This document shows, piece after piece, positions 10,967-22,771 of a stretch of DNA of 64,000 nucleotides. Source of the stretch: Actinacidiphila acidipaludis. Lineage in GTDB: Bacteria > Actinomycetota > Actinomycetes > Streptomycetales > Streptomycetaceae. Under the pieces are notes generated by a model. That model worked only from the letters and a program-made list of their open reading frames with translations. It was not told the DNA's origin and made no database searches. Within the stretch, counting starts at the first letter, position 1. Every line of letters starts with the position of its first letter. The stretch is taken from positions 186,001 through 250,000 of the forward strand of contig NZ_JAINZZ010000003.1 in assembly GCF_019890725.1 (NCBI RefSeq). The letters are read 5' to 3'. Made by a program: the position numbers and the translations under genes.

Positions 10967-11110
10967 GTGTCGTGTCCGTCCCCGCGGCCCGGGGCCCCGC
11001 GCGTCCCGGCACGGGCTGAGCGGGCGGACGGCCCGCTGCCGCGCGACTCTACGGCACCGGGCGCGCCCGCCTGGTGGTGCACTGCTCACAGAACGGTCAC
11101 GACACGGCGT

Positions 11111-11971
11111 TCACCGCTGCCGGGCCAGGACCGCCCGCAGCTTGGCGTCCTGCTTGCGGGCGACCGCCAGCGGCACCGGTCCCGCGCCGCCCGCCGACCG
11201 CGTGGACAGGTAGGAGGTGATGGTGTCGCCGGTGCGGACGACCGTCACCAGCGCGGCGCCGGTCTTCTTGTCGGACACGTCGGTCATCAGATAGGCCACC
11301 GCCTCGTCGCCGACCGTGACCTTCGGGCCGCCCGCGATGCTGAACGGCGTCCGGGTGCCGTCGCCGCCGGTCGCGGTGAAGCGGGTGCAGGTGGTGAGCG
11401 CGGTCCGCAGCGACGCCATCACCTTCTGGGCGTCACCGGGCGCGTGGCTGGCGACGAGCATCTGGTTGACGGTCGTCGGCACGACCTTCGCCGCCCCCGG
11501 GCCGAAGGACCCGGAAGACCCGGCGGACCCGGCGGACCCGGCTGACCCGGAGGACGCAGCCTGCGGGGCGGGCGCGAACTCGGCGCCCACCGAGGCCATA
11601 CGGTGGATCCGCGGCTGGGTGCTGGCGGTGTCGGCCAGCGGCTGGCAGCCGGGGATGTCGGCGTGCAGCACCGCCTGGCCGCCGGAGTCGCCCTGGGCGG
11701 ACAGGTCGTCGGGGTTGAACTCCTCGGGCGCGGTGGTCTGCACGCCGTCGGACGACGAGGACTGCTCGATCACCCAGCCGGGCAGGTCGGTGTCGGTGAC
11801 CAGGGCGCGGCTCAACTGCTGCACGGTGAGCGGCGCGTGACCGGCGAGCGTGGAGAGCGTCGTGGGGGACGCGCTCGGTGTGCCGTCGGTGTGGGAGGAG
11901 CCGGTGGAGCAGGCCGCGAGCAGCAGCAGCGCGGGCAGCGCGGCGCTCGCGGCTGTAAGGGACTTGCGCAT
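11111..11971 (-). CDS. Secreted lipoprotein, tandem paralogue
   Basis: A 286-residue protein with the signal peptide MRKSLTAASAALPALLLLAAC, whose last residue is the predicted lipidated cysteine. The mature part begins with a Ser/Thr-rich tether, then QLSRALVTDTDLPGWVIEQ, aligning with the next gene's LTQALLTSKDVP. It shares that gene's cysteine pair (IPGCQPLAD, LTTCTRF) and ending. A (SAG)3SSG insertion is specific to this copy. ATG with GAGGG upstream. The pair probably arose by tandem duplication and lies between the minus-strand fusion genes and the divergent deaminase/SUKH-3 pair. Function unknown; the extracytoplasmic place is well supported. Confidence 0.78.
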   Translation of the reverse strand: MRKSLTAASAALPALLLLAACSTGSSHTDGTPSASPTTLSTLAGHAPLTVQQLSRALVTDTDLPGWVIEQSSSSDGVQTTAPEEFNPDDLSAQGDSGGQAVLHADIPGCQPLADTASTQPRIHRMASVGAEFAPAPQAASSGSAGSAGSAGSSGSFGPGAAKVVPTTVNQMLVASHAPGDAQKVMASLRTALTTCTRFTATGGDGTRTPFSIAGGPKVTVGDEAVAYLMTDVSDKKTGAALVTVVRTGDTITSYLSTRSAGGAGPVPLAVARKQDAKLRAVLARQR

Positions 11972-12287
11972 GGGGTCACGTTCCCTCGGGTTCGGCGGTG
12001 GGGGGATCCGCGGGTGCGGGGCCGGATTCCGATCCTCCCGTCGGCCGCCGACGGCGTCCATGGCGTCGGCGCAGGTTGTGGACCCGCTGTGCCGGCTCTG
12101 TGAAGCCAAAACGTGTACACGGCGTGTCGGTCGCACCGACGGACCGTCACACGGTGGTGACATGGCCCACACGACACGCGCGCGGCGCGGTGCGGCGCTT
12201 CCCCAGCGGACGGCGGATTTGGCACTCTGATCGCCCTGCGGGGGAACGCCCGCCGTGGCGGGCGCATGGAGGGAAAGTACGCACGAC

Positions 12288-12797
12288 ATGACACTTCACC
12301 TGTCGGCGGCGGAGTCCGCCGATCCGAGGCTGACCTGGAGAGCGGCACACGATCCCGTCGGCCCGCCGGTCCTGCGGCACCGCAGGGACGGCATCCTGCC
12401 CGCGGTGGGCGCCGCGCTGTCCATCCGCGACGAGGTGCTCTCCTGCACCGGCGCCAAGGGCGAACACGCCCCCGTCCTGCACCCGATCGTGCAGGACTTC
12501 CTCGACGCGCTGCCGGTCGCGCAGCGGGAACGTTTCACCGGGCGCTGCCCGGAGGCCGTGCTGATCTCCCGTCATCTCACGGCGGTCGAGGCCGGCCGCG
12601 GCAAGCGGGCCTCCCGCAAGCCGCTCACCCAGAGCGAGGCCCGCAAGGCGCTGCGCGGGGCCAAGCTGACGGCCCGGCGGATACGGGAGGCGGGCGACCC
12701 CACCCACGGCACGTACGTGGCGCCGTGCCGGTCCTGCGCGCCGCTCCTCGCCCACTTCGGGGTGCGGCCGGTCGACCCGGGCGAGGGGCGCGGGTGA
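12288..12797 (+). CDS. YwqJ-related deaminase-family protein
   Basis: A 169-residue cytoplasmic protein with the two metal-binding motifs of the YwqJ-type branch of the deaminase superfamily: RCPEAVLIS (Cys-Pro-Glu at residues 87-89, where most deaminases have His-x-Glu) and PCRSC (147-150). YwqJ deaminases usually occur as toxin tips of large secreted proteins. Here the domain stands alone with no signal, RHS or other export module. GGAGGG precedes the ATG. The stop overlaps the start of the SUKH-3 gene, so the pair is translationally coupled, the pattern of a toxin and its immunity. Whether it is a toxin, an enzyme or an inactive decoy cannot be told; the substrate would be a base in nucleotides or nucleic acid. 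Confidence 0.75.
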   Translation: MTLHLSAAESADPRLTWRAAHDPVGPPVLRHRRDGILPAVGAALSIRDEVLSCTGAKGEHAPVLHPIVQDFLDALPVAQRERFTGRCPEAVLISRHLTAVEAGRGKRASRKPLTQSEARKALRGAKLTARRIREAGDPTHGTYVAPCRSCAPLLAHFGVRPVDPGEGRG

Positions 12798-13294
12798 CGG
12801 CGGGCCCGTCCGGCGGCACCCGCTTCCCCGTCGGCGTGGACGCCGCGCTGCGCGCCGCGGGCTGGCAGCCGGGCCGCTGGGACATCAAGCAGGCGGAGGA
12901 GTGGGCCGACGCGCTGCGGGCGCACGTCTCGCCCGGCGGTCACCGGCACGCGGTGTTCCCGGCGGCGGTCGAGGCCTGGGCGGAGTTCGGCGGTCTGACG
13001 GTGCCGGCCGCCTCGGGACCGGGCCGGCAGATCGCGCCGGTCACCGTCGTCGTCGACCCGATGCGCGGGCTGCACCTGGCCCGCACCCTCGGCGACCTGG
13101 GGCGTGCCCTGGACACCGAGATCAGCCCGCTCGGCGAGGAGCCGGGCTCCGGGGCGGTGCTCGCCGTGGACGCGGAGGGGCGCGTCTACGCCGTGGACCA
13201 CACCGGCGACTGGTACGTGGGTCCCGGCATCGACCTCGGGCTCACCCACCTCCTGTCCGGCGTCACTCCGTCGCGCCTCGCCGTCGCCCCGTAG
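12794..13294 (+). CDS. SUKH-3 family immunity protein
   Basis: A 166-residue protein of the SUKH-3 branch of SMI1/KNR4-like immunity proteins: FPVGVDAALRAAGWQPGR at the start, then a helix with AVFPAAVEAWAEFGGL, a central AVLAVDAEGRVYAVDHTGDWYVGPGIDLGLTHLL, all in family order and length. The GTG start at 12794 shares bases with the TGA of the deaminase gene (GTGA). An upstream-extended frame exists in the same phase, but it runs through the deaminase gene and is a shadow. By family precedent it should bind and neutralise the deaminase encoded just before it; this is inference from coupling. Confidence 0.8.
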   Translation: MTAGPSGGTRFPVGVDAALRAAGWQPGRWDIKQAEEWADALRAHVSPGGHRHAVFPAAVEAWAEFGGLTVPAASGPGRQIAPVTVVVDPMRGLHLARTLGDLGRALDTEISPLGEEPGSGAVLAVDAEGRVYAVDHTGDWYVGPGIDLGLTHLLSGVTPSRLAVAP

Positions 13295-13400
13295 GCCCGG
13301 TGGCAGCGACCTGCCAATCTCCGTGTACACGACACCGGCCACGGAGACCCGCAGGTCGCCGCCGTGCGGCGTTTCCGACCCTGACACCGGTATGAGACTC

Positions 13401-13433
13401 AAGTAGCAGTCCCCTAGGGGGAGGTACCTACTT
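13401..13433. promoter_or_regulatory. Nested palindromes, operator-like
   Basis: The perfect palindrome CCCCTAGGGG (13411-13420) is flanked by AAGTAG (13401-13406) and CTACTT (13428-13433), a second inverted repeat almost concentric with it. It stands about 230 bp before the ABC transporter operon in a 363-bp gene-free stretch (13295-13657) that otherwise shows nothing I can name. It resembles sites bound by dimeric regulators such as NarL/DesR-type proteins; the actual regulator is unknown. Confidence 0.4.
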
Positions 13434-13657
13434 TCGGCTCCCTGTGGTTCGTGCTGCCGGATGACGAACGGGCCTTATGCGCTCCCTACTGTCATAGGGC
13501 GGGGTGTGACGCCCCACTCCGGCAGGGGGTGGGGACAGCCCCACCCTCGATACGGAGACCCGCCCCATCGTGGACGGGACCCCGTCTCCCGCAGGCTGAG
13601 ACGTACGCCGACCCGTGCGGCTCGCACCCGTCCCCGAACCCACATCAGGAGATACCA

Positions 13658-14446
13658 GTGACATCGGCCATGACGATTCCCACGGCTGGGGGCAGCGGAG
13701 AACGTTCGGCCGTCGCCGCTGCAGGCCGCGCCGTCACCAAGGCGTACGGCATGGGCGAGACCCGCGTCCTCGCACTGGACGCCGTCGACGTCGACATCGC
13801 CCGCGGCCGCTTCACCGCGATCATGGGCCCGTCGGGCTCCGGCAAGTCCACCCTCATGCACTGCCTGGCCGGCCTGGACACCGTCTCCGAGGGCCGCATC
13901 TGGATCGGTGACACCGAGATCACCGGCCTGAAGGACAAGAAGCTCACCCAGCTCCGCCGGGACAAGATCGGCTTCATCTTCCAGTCGTTCAACCTGCTCC
14001 CGACCCTGAACGCGGCGGAGAACATCACTCTGCCGATGGACATCGCCGGCCGCAAGGTCGACCGGGACTGGATGGACCGCGTGGTGGAGACCGTCGGCCT
14101 CGGCGGCCGGCTCAAGCACCGCCCCACCCAGCTCTCCGGCGGCCAGCAGCAGCGTGTCGCCGTCGCCCGCGCCCTGGCTGCCCGCCCCGAGATCATCTTC
14201 GGTGACGAGCCGACCGGAAACCTCGACTCCCGCGCCGGCGCCGAGGTCCTCGGCTTCCTGCGCCGCTCGGTCGACGACCTCGGCCAGACCATCGTCATGG
14301 TCACCCACGACCCGGTCGCCGCCTCCTACGCCGACCGCGTGCTCTACCTGGCGGACGGCCGCATCGTCGACGAGATGGCCAACCCCACCGCCGAGTCCGT
14401 GCTGGAGCGCATGAAGTCCTTCGACGGTCGCGGGAGGACGTCGTGA
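13658..14446 (+). CDS. ABC transporter ATP-binding protein, MacB/LolD type
   Basis: A 262-residue nucleotide-binding subunit. It has Walker A GPSGSGKST, Q-loop FQSFNLLPTLNA, signature LSGGQQQR, Walker B IIFGDEPTGNLD and H-loop VTHDP. The sequence FNLLPTL and the EPTGNLDS form are typical of MacB/LolD/FtsE-like subfamilies, which move lipids, lipoproteins or peptides by mechanotransmission rather than through a classical channel. The GTG at 13658 follows AGGAGA. Its stop overlaps the start of the permease gene by 4 bp, so the two are one operon. No substrate-binding protein is linked. Substrate unknown; antimicrobial peptide or lipid extrusion is a family-based guess. Confidence 0.93.
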   Translation: MTSAMTIPTAGGSGERSAVAAAGRAVTKAYGMGETRVLALDAVDVDIARGRFTAIMGPSGSGKSTLMHCLAGLDTVSEGRIWIGDTEITGLKDKKLTQLRRDKIGFIFQSFNLLPTLNAAENITLPMDIAGRKVDRDWMDRVVETVGLGGRLKHRPTQLSGGQQQRVAVARALAARPEIIFGDEPTGNLDSRAGAEVLGFLRRSVDDLGQTIVMVTHDPVAASYADRVLYLADGRIVDEMANPTAESVLERMKSFDGRGRTS

Positions 14447-17013
14447 CCGTCCTCAAGACCTCCGTGCGCAACTTCTTCGCGCACAAGGGCAGGATGGCGC
14501 TGTCGGCGATCGCCGTGCTGCTCTCGGTGGCCTTCGTCTGCGGGACGCTGGTGTTCACCGACACCATGACGGCCACCTTCGACAAGCTCTTCGGCTCCAC
14601 CGCCTCCGACGTCACCGTCTCGGCGAAGAAGGTCGACCACGAGCAGCACACCGGCCTGCCGGACATGGTGCCCGCCGCGCTGCAGGACAAGCTGACGCAC
14701 GTCAGCGGCGTCGCCACGTCCGACCCCGACGTCACCAGCCAGGACGTCACGGTGGCGGACGCGCACAACAACAAGATCAGCCCGTCGTCGGGCGCGCCGA
14801 CCGTCGTCAGCAACTGGGACCCGACGGAGACCCGCGCCGTCGAGCTGTCCTCCGGCCACCTGCCGCAGGGCCCGAACGACGCGGTGCTGGACGCCGACAC
14901 CGCGAGCAAGAAGCACCTGAAGATCGGTGACACGCTGCGCGTCATCGCCGCGCCCGGCGACTTCGACGTCACCATCTCCGGGATCGTCACCTTCAAGACC
15001 ACCAACCCCGGCGCGGCCGTGGTCTACATCGACACCGCCACCGCCCAGTCCAAGCTGCTCGGCCGGACCGACGCCTACACCGGCTTCGGCCTGACCGCGG
15101 CCAAGGGCGTCAGCGACGACCAGCTCAAGGCCAACGTCAAGGCGGCCATCGGCGGCGGCTACACGATCGACACCGCGGCCGAGACCAAGAAGAAGGACAA
15201 GGACGACGTCGGCGGCTTCCTGAACTTCATGAAGTACGCGATGCTCGGCTTCGCCGGCATCTCGGTGCTGGTCGGCATCTTCCTGATCGTCAACACCTTC
15301 TCGATGCTGGTCGCCCAGCGCACCCGCGAGATCGGCCTGATGCGTGCCCTCGGCTCCAGCCGGCGGCAGGTCAACCGGTCGGTGCTGATCGAGGCGGTCA
15401 TGCTCGGCGTCACCGGCTCGGTGCTCGGCATCGGCGGCGGCATCGGCATCGCCGTCGGCCTGATGCACCTCATGGGCAAGGCCGGGATGAAGCTCGACAC
15501 CTCCCAGCTGACGATCAAGGCCACCACGCCGATCGTCGGCCTGATCCTCGGCGTCGTCGTCACCGTTCTCGCCGCGTACATCCCCGCCCGCCGGGCCGGG
15601 AAGATCTCCCCGATGGCCGCGCTGCGGGACGCCGGCACCCCGGCGGACGGCCGGGCGGGCCGGATCAGGGCCGCGATCGGCATCCTGATCTGCGCGGTCG
15701 GCGTGCTGGCGCTGATCGGCGCGACCCAGGCGAGCAAGGCGTCCTCGGGCGGCGGTCTGCTGGGCCTGGGCGTGCTCTGCTCGCTGGTCGGCTTCGTGGT
15801 CGTCGGCCCGCTGCTGGCCGGGTTCGTGGTCCGCGGCGTCAGCGCGGTCGTGCTCCGCTTCTTCGGCCCGATGGGCCGGCTGGCCGAGCGCAACGCGCTG
15901 CGCAACCCGCGGCGCACCGGCGCCACCGCCTCCGCGCTGATGATCGGCCTGGCCCTGGTGGCCGGCCTGTCGGTGGTCGGCTCCTCGATGGTGGCCTCGG
16001 CCGACGACCAGCTCGACAAGTCGGTCGGCGCGGACTTCATCATCACCGGAGCGGGCAACGGCGCCCAGCCGATCACCGCCGCGGAGAAGACGGCGCTCAA
16101 GCAGGCGCAGGACATCCAGCACCTCACCGAGTACACCATCGTCAACGCCGCGATCACGGCCCCCGACGGCAAGGTGATCAACGGCGACCTGAGCGCCGCG
16201 GACCCGAGCTACGCCGACGACCTGCGGCTGGAGACGGTCCAGGGCAAGCTCCAGGACGCCTACGGCAAGGACGCCATGTCCGTGCCGGAGGGCTGGGCGA
16301 AGGACCACCACGTCAAGCTCGGCGACGAGCTGAAGGTCACGATGACCGGCGGCCGGCCCGCCACCCTCGCGGTCCGCGCGATCACCAGCGACGACACGTC
16401 CATCGAGCACGGCTCGATGTTCACCAACATCGCGACCGCGCGCGACCACCTGCCCGCGAACAAGATGCCCGGCGACTTCATGCTCTTCGCCAAGGCGGCG
16501 GACGGCAAGCAGGACCAGGCCTACGCCTCGCTCAAGACGGCGGTCCGGAACTACCCGGAGATCGACGTCCGCGACCAGGCCGACTACAAGGACCTCATCC
16601 ACAAGCAGGTCAACCAGCTGCTCTACATGATCTACGGCCTGCTCGCGCTGGCGATCATCGTCGCCATCCTGGGCGTCGTGAACACGCTGGCCCTGTCGGT
16701 GGTCGAGCGCACCCGGGAGATCGGCCTGATGCGGGCGATCGGCACCTCACGCCGTCAGCTGCGGCGGATGATCCGGCTGGAGTCGGTGGTCATCGCCCTG
16801 TTCGGCGCGCTGGTCGGCCTGGCCCTCGGCCTCGGCTGGGGCGCCACCGGGCAGCGGGTGCTGGCCTCGCAGGGCCTGCAGATCCTGCAGATCCCGTGGT
16901 CGACGATCATCACGGTGTTCATCGGTTCCGCGGTGGTCGGCCTGCTGGCCGCGCTGCTGCCGGCCTTCCGCGCCGGGCGGATGAACGTGCTGAACGCGAT
17001 CGCCACGGACTGA
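14443..17013 (+). CDS. ABC transporter permease, FtsX/MacB type
   Basis: An 856-residue membrane protein with duplicated FtsX units. An N-terminal transmembrane helix is followed by a large extracytoplasmic domain (about residues 55-260), three helices containing the coupling segment RTREIGLMRALGSSRRQ, a central pair of helices, a second extracytoplasmic domain (about 520-720) and three more helices containing RTREIGLMRAIGTSRRQ. The two coupling segments are nearly identical, showing the internal duplication. It forms the membrane half of the transporter with the ATPase encoded just upstream, whose stop it overlaps (GTGA). GGGAGGA serves as ribosome site. The transport substrate is unknown. 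Confidence 0.92.
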   Translation: MTVLKTSVRNFFAHKGRMALSAIAVLLSVAFVCGTLVFTDTMTATFDKLFGSTASDVTVSAKKVDHEQHTGLPDMVPAALQDKLTHVSGVATSDPDVTSQDVTVADAHNNKISPSSGAPTVVSNWDPTETRAVELSSGHLPQGPNDAVLDADTASKKHLKIGDTLRVIAAPGDFDVTISGIVTFKTTNPGAAVVYIDTATAQSKLLGRTDAYTGFGLTAAKGVSDDQLKANVKAAIGGGYTIDTAAETKKKDKDDVGGFLNFMKYAMLGFAGISVLVGIFLIVNTFSMLVAQRTREIGLMRALGSSRRQVNRSVLIEAVMLGVTGSVLGIGGGIGIAVGLMHLMGKAGMKLDTSQLTIKATTPIVGLILGVVVTVLAAYIPARRAGKISPMAALRDAGTPADGRAGRIRAAIGILICAVGVLALIGATQASKASSGGGLLGLGVLCSLVGFVVVGPLLAGFVVRGVSAVVLRFFGPMGRLAERNALRNPRRTGATASALMIGLALVAGLSVVGSSMVASADDQLDKSVGADFIITGAGNGAQPITAAEKTALKQAQDIQHLTEYTIVNAAITAPDGKVINGDLSAADPSYADDLRLETVQGKLQDAYGKDAMSVPEGWAKDHHVKLGDELKVTMTGGRPATLAVRAITSDDTSIEHGSMFTNIATARDHLPANKMPGDFMLFAKAADGKQDQAYASLKTAVRNYPEIDVRDQADYKDLIHKQVNQLLYMIYGLLALAIIVAILGVVNTLALSVVERTREIGLMRAIGTSRRQLRRMIRLESVVIALFGALVGLALGLGWGATGQRVLASQGLQILQIPWSTIITVFIGSAVVGLLAALLPAFRAGRMNVLNAIATD

Positions 17014-17037
17014 CCCGCGGGCGTCCGGCAGGAACCG

Positions 17038-17083
17038 GGCCGGGCCCCGGAGCGCGGTTCCCCCCGCGCTCCGGGGCCCGGCC
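17038..17083. terminator. Bidirectional hairpin terminator
   Basis: A perfect 20-bp GC-rich stem (17038-17057 with 17064-17083) around a TTCCCC loop lies between the convergent permease and antiporter genes. Confidence 0.88.
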
Positions 17084-17099
17084 GCCGTGCGTCCCGGGG

Positions 17100-18428
17100 T
17101 CACCCGCGCGGGGCGGTGGCGGCCAGGCCGGGCACCGGCACCTCGACGTGCGTCAGCTCCATGAGCACCGCGGCCCTGGGCAGCAGCGGCCCGGCCAGCG
17201 CCGTGGTGACCAGCGCCATGACGACCATCATGGTGAACATCTGGCCGTCCAGGATGCCGAGCTGGACCGCGGTGTCGAGGATGATCAGCTCGGTCAGGCC
17301 GCGGGTGTTCATCAGCAGGCCGAGCGCCCGGGACTCCAGCCGGCCCAGCCCGAGGATCCGGGCCGGGACCATCGCGCCCAGCAGCTTGCCGCCGCACGCC
17401 ACGACGAGGATGGCGGCCAGCTCCAGCCACTGCCGGGTGTGCAGCCCGGCGATGTCGACGCCGAGGCCGGTGATGATGAAGAACACCGGCAGCAGCACCG
17501 TGCTGACGTTGTCCAGTGGCTTGCGCAGGTGCTCGGCGAGCTGCATGGCGGGCTCGCGCGGCATCACGATGCCGAACAGGAACGCCCCGAAGATGCTGTG
17601 GATGCCGATCCAGGTGGTGGCGTAGCCGGACAGGAAGGTGCCGGCCGCCAGGACCACCAGCAGGTCGCGCCACTGCCCGCGGGCGCCCAGGCGGGCCACC
17701 AGCCAGGCCAGCGCCGGCCGCACCAGGAGGAACATCGCGGCCACGTACACCGCGCTCAGGCTCAGCACCTGGAGCAGTTCCCGGGAGCCGCCGGAGGCCG
17801 CCAGCGCGGAGACGTACGCCAGCATGCACCAGGCGAGCAGGTCGTCCACGGCGGCGCTGGCCAGGGCGAGGGAGCCGACGCGGGTGTGGGTGATCCGGTT
17901 GTCGGCGAGGATGCGGGCGAGCACCGGGAAGGCGGTCACCGACATCGCCGCGCCCATGAAGGTGGCGAAGGTCAGGAACGGGACATGGTGCCCGGCCACC
18001 CGGTCGTGGTGGGGGTACAGCAGCGTCGAGACCGCGACACCGAGGCCGAAGGCGAGGCCCACCGAACCCAGCGAGACCGCGGCGGCCATCCCGCGGTGCG
18101 GCCGGATGAGTCTCTTCTCGAACTCCCAGCCGATCATGAACATGAACAGCATCAGCGCGACCTGGGAGACGGCCGACAGCAGCGGCCGCACATCGGCGGG
18201 GAACAGCCGGTGCGGCAGATCGCCGGGCAGCCGCCCGAGCAGGCTGGGGCCGAGCGCGATGCCCGCGAGGATCTCGCCGATCACGGCCGGCTGGCGGACG
18301 CGCTTGCACAGGGCGGCGAGCACGACGCCGGTCAGCAGGACGACGGCGATCCCCGCCGCCATCGTGGCGAGCTGCAGGTCGGCGTTCGGGGCGAGGCTGG
18401 AGAAGGCGAGGGACCTGGGACTGTTCAT
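17100..18428 (-). CDS. CPA2-family cation:proton antiporter
   Basis: A 442-residue integral membrane protein with about 12 hydrophobic segments and the Na_H_Exchanger fold. Recognisable stretches are RVRQPAVIGEILAGIALGPSLLG near the start, MFMIGWEFEK, MSVTAFPVLARIL and ALASAAVDDLLAWCMLA, the last holding the paired aspartates expected at the ion-binding site. The family exchanges Na+ or K+ for protons for pH and salt homeostasis. No regulatory TrkA-N domain follows, unlike KefB/KefC. ATG at 18428 with AGGAG upstream. It is transcribed alone, divergently from mfd. Ion selectivity cannot be inferred. Confidence 0.9.
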   Translation of the reverse strand: MNSPRSLAFSSLAPNADLQLATMAAGIAVVLLTGVVLAALCKRVRQPAVIGEILAGIALGPSLLGRLPGDLPHRLFPADVRPLLSAVSQVALMLFMFMIGWEFEKRLIRPHRGMAAAVSLGSVGLAFGLGVAVSTLLYPHHDRVAGHHVPFLTFATFMGAAMSVTAFPVLARILADNRITHTRVGSLALASAAVDDLLAWCMLAYVSALAASGGSRELLQVLSLSAVYVAAMFLLVRPALAWLVARLGARGQWRDLLVVLAAGTFLSGYATTWIGIHSIFGAFLFGIVMPREPAMQLAEHLRKPLDNVSTVLLPVFFIITGLGVDIAGLHTRQWLELAAILVVACGGKLLGAMVPARILGLGRLESRALGLLMNTRGLTELIILDTAVQLGILDGQMFTMMVVMALVTTALAGPLLPRAAVLMELTHVEVPVPGLAATAPRG

Positions 18429-18955
18429 CGGCGGTGTGCTCCTGGGAACGGGCCCCGCGACTGCGGGGAACGGACGTGTGCCGTGGGGCGCTGCTCGGCA
18501 GGAGCGCGGGCCGGAGGGCGCGCGCTCCGGTGCCGCCCGGGAGGAAGGACTCTCCGGCTCGCCGGCGGCGCAGAGGATGAGTCGTTCGCCGTCACACCCG
18601 ACGGTGACGGGGGCGCTCCGGCGTGGGGGCCGGACCAGTCGCTGAGCGTAGGCAGCGGGGCGTCACCGGAGACGCTCCGTGTCAGGAAACGGTCAGCCGC
18701 CCGGCCTGCGGTCGGCCCCGCCGGCCGCCGCCGCGCCCGCACGGCCGTGGGAGCGTGCGCGCTTGGCACGTGGAGGACGGGGACGGCACCCGAGGTGCCC
18801 GGCGGCGGCCCGGGTGGCGCTTGCGCGAGAGGCGGGCGGCGGCCCGTGCACGGGAGGCGGACGGCGTCCGGGGCGGCGGCGACGTAGGCTGGAGCACCCC
18901 GGCCCGTGAGACGTGTCGGGTGGTTCGCGTTGCCCCCACTCCCCCCGGGACGGAA
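18429..18955. other. 527-bp divergent intergenic region
   Basis: No gene with convincing codon use was found here. It must contain the promoters of the antiporter (minus) and mfd (plus); TAGGCT at 18885-18890 is a possible -10 box for mfd. Nothing else stood out. Confidence 0.4.
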
Positions 18956-22501
<3,546 letters not shown>

Positions 22502-22689
22502 CGCCCGGACGACCGGGTCCGGCGGTGTGCCCGGCCCAGGGGCTCAGCGCCGGTGCCGTGGTGGCCGCTGGCGTGGACGTCGTGCTTGGGCGCGCGGTCG
22601 GGCACGAGACCGGCTGACCCGGGGAAAGTTGCCCGCCGCGGGCGAGTGACCGCTGCGCGGCGGGGCGGTGAACCCGAAGGCGGCACGGG

Positions 22690-22722
22690 ATTGGTCTGGA
22701 CTATTGACAGGTCCAGACCAAT
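22690..22722. promoter_or_regulatory. DasR-like operator (dre) pair before the chitinase gene
   Basis: A perfect 12-bp inverted repeat, ATTGGTCTGGAC (22690-22701) and GTCCAGACCAAT (22711-22722), separated by 9 nt. Each arm with its neighbours resembles the TGGTCTAGACCA core of DasR-responsive elements known before Streptomyces chitinase genes. The spacer contains the -35 hexamer, so a bound repressor would block the promoter. DasR assignment rests on recalled consensus. Confidence 0.72.
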
Positions 22723-22732
22723 GCGCTGGACT
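22704..22732 (+). promoter_or_regulatory. Chitinase promoter (-35 and -10)
   Basis: TTGACA (22704-22709) and TGGACT (22727-22732) are 17 bp apart, about 40 bp before the TTG start codon. The -35 box lies between the two arms of the inverted repeat. Confidence 0.55.
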
Positions 22733-22771
22733 GCGATGCGACCCCACCGAACCCCCATAAGGAGTGGTCAC

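Noticed and set aside
12266..13294. Longer frame reading into the SUKH-3 gene from 12266
   Set aside because: Its upstream part overlaps the deaminase gene in another frame and is Arg/Pro/Ala-rich shadow; the GTG at 12794 is the natural start.
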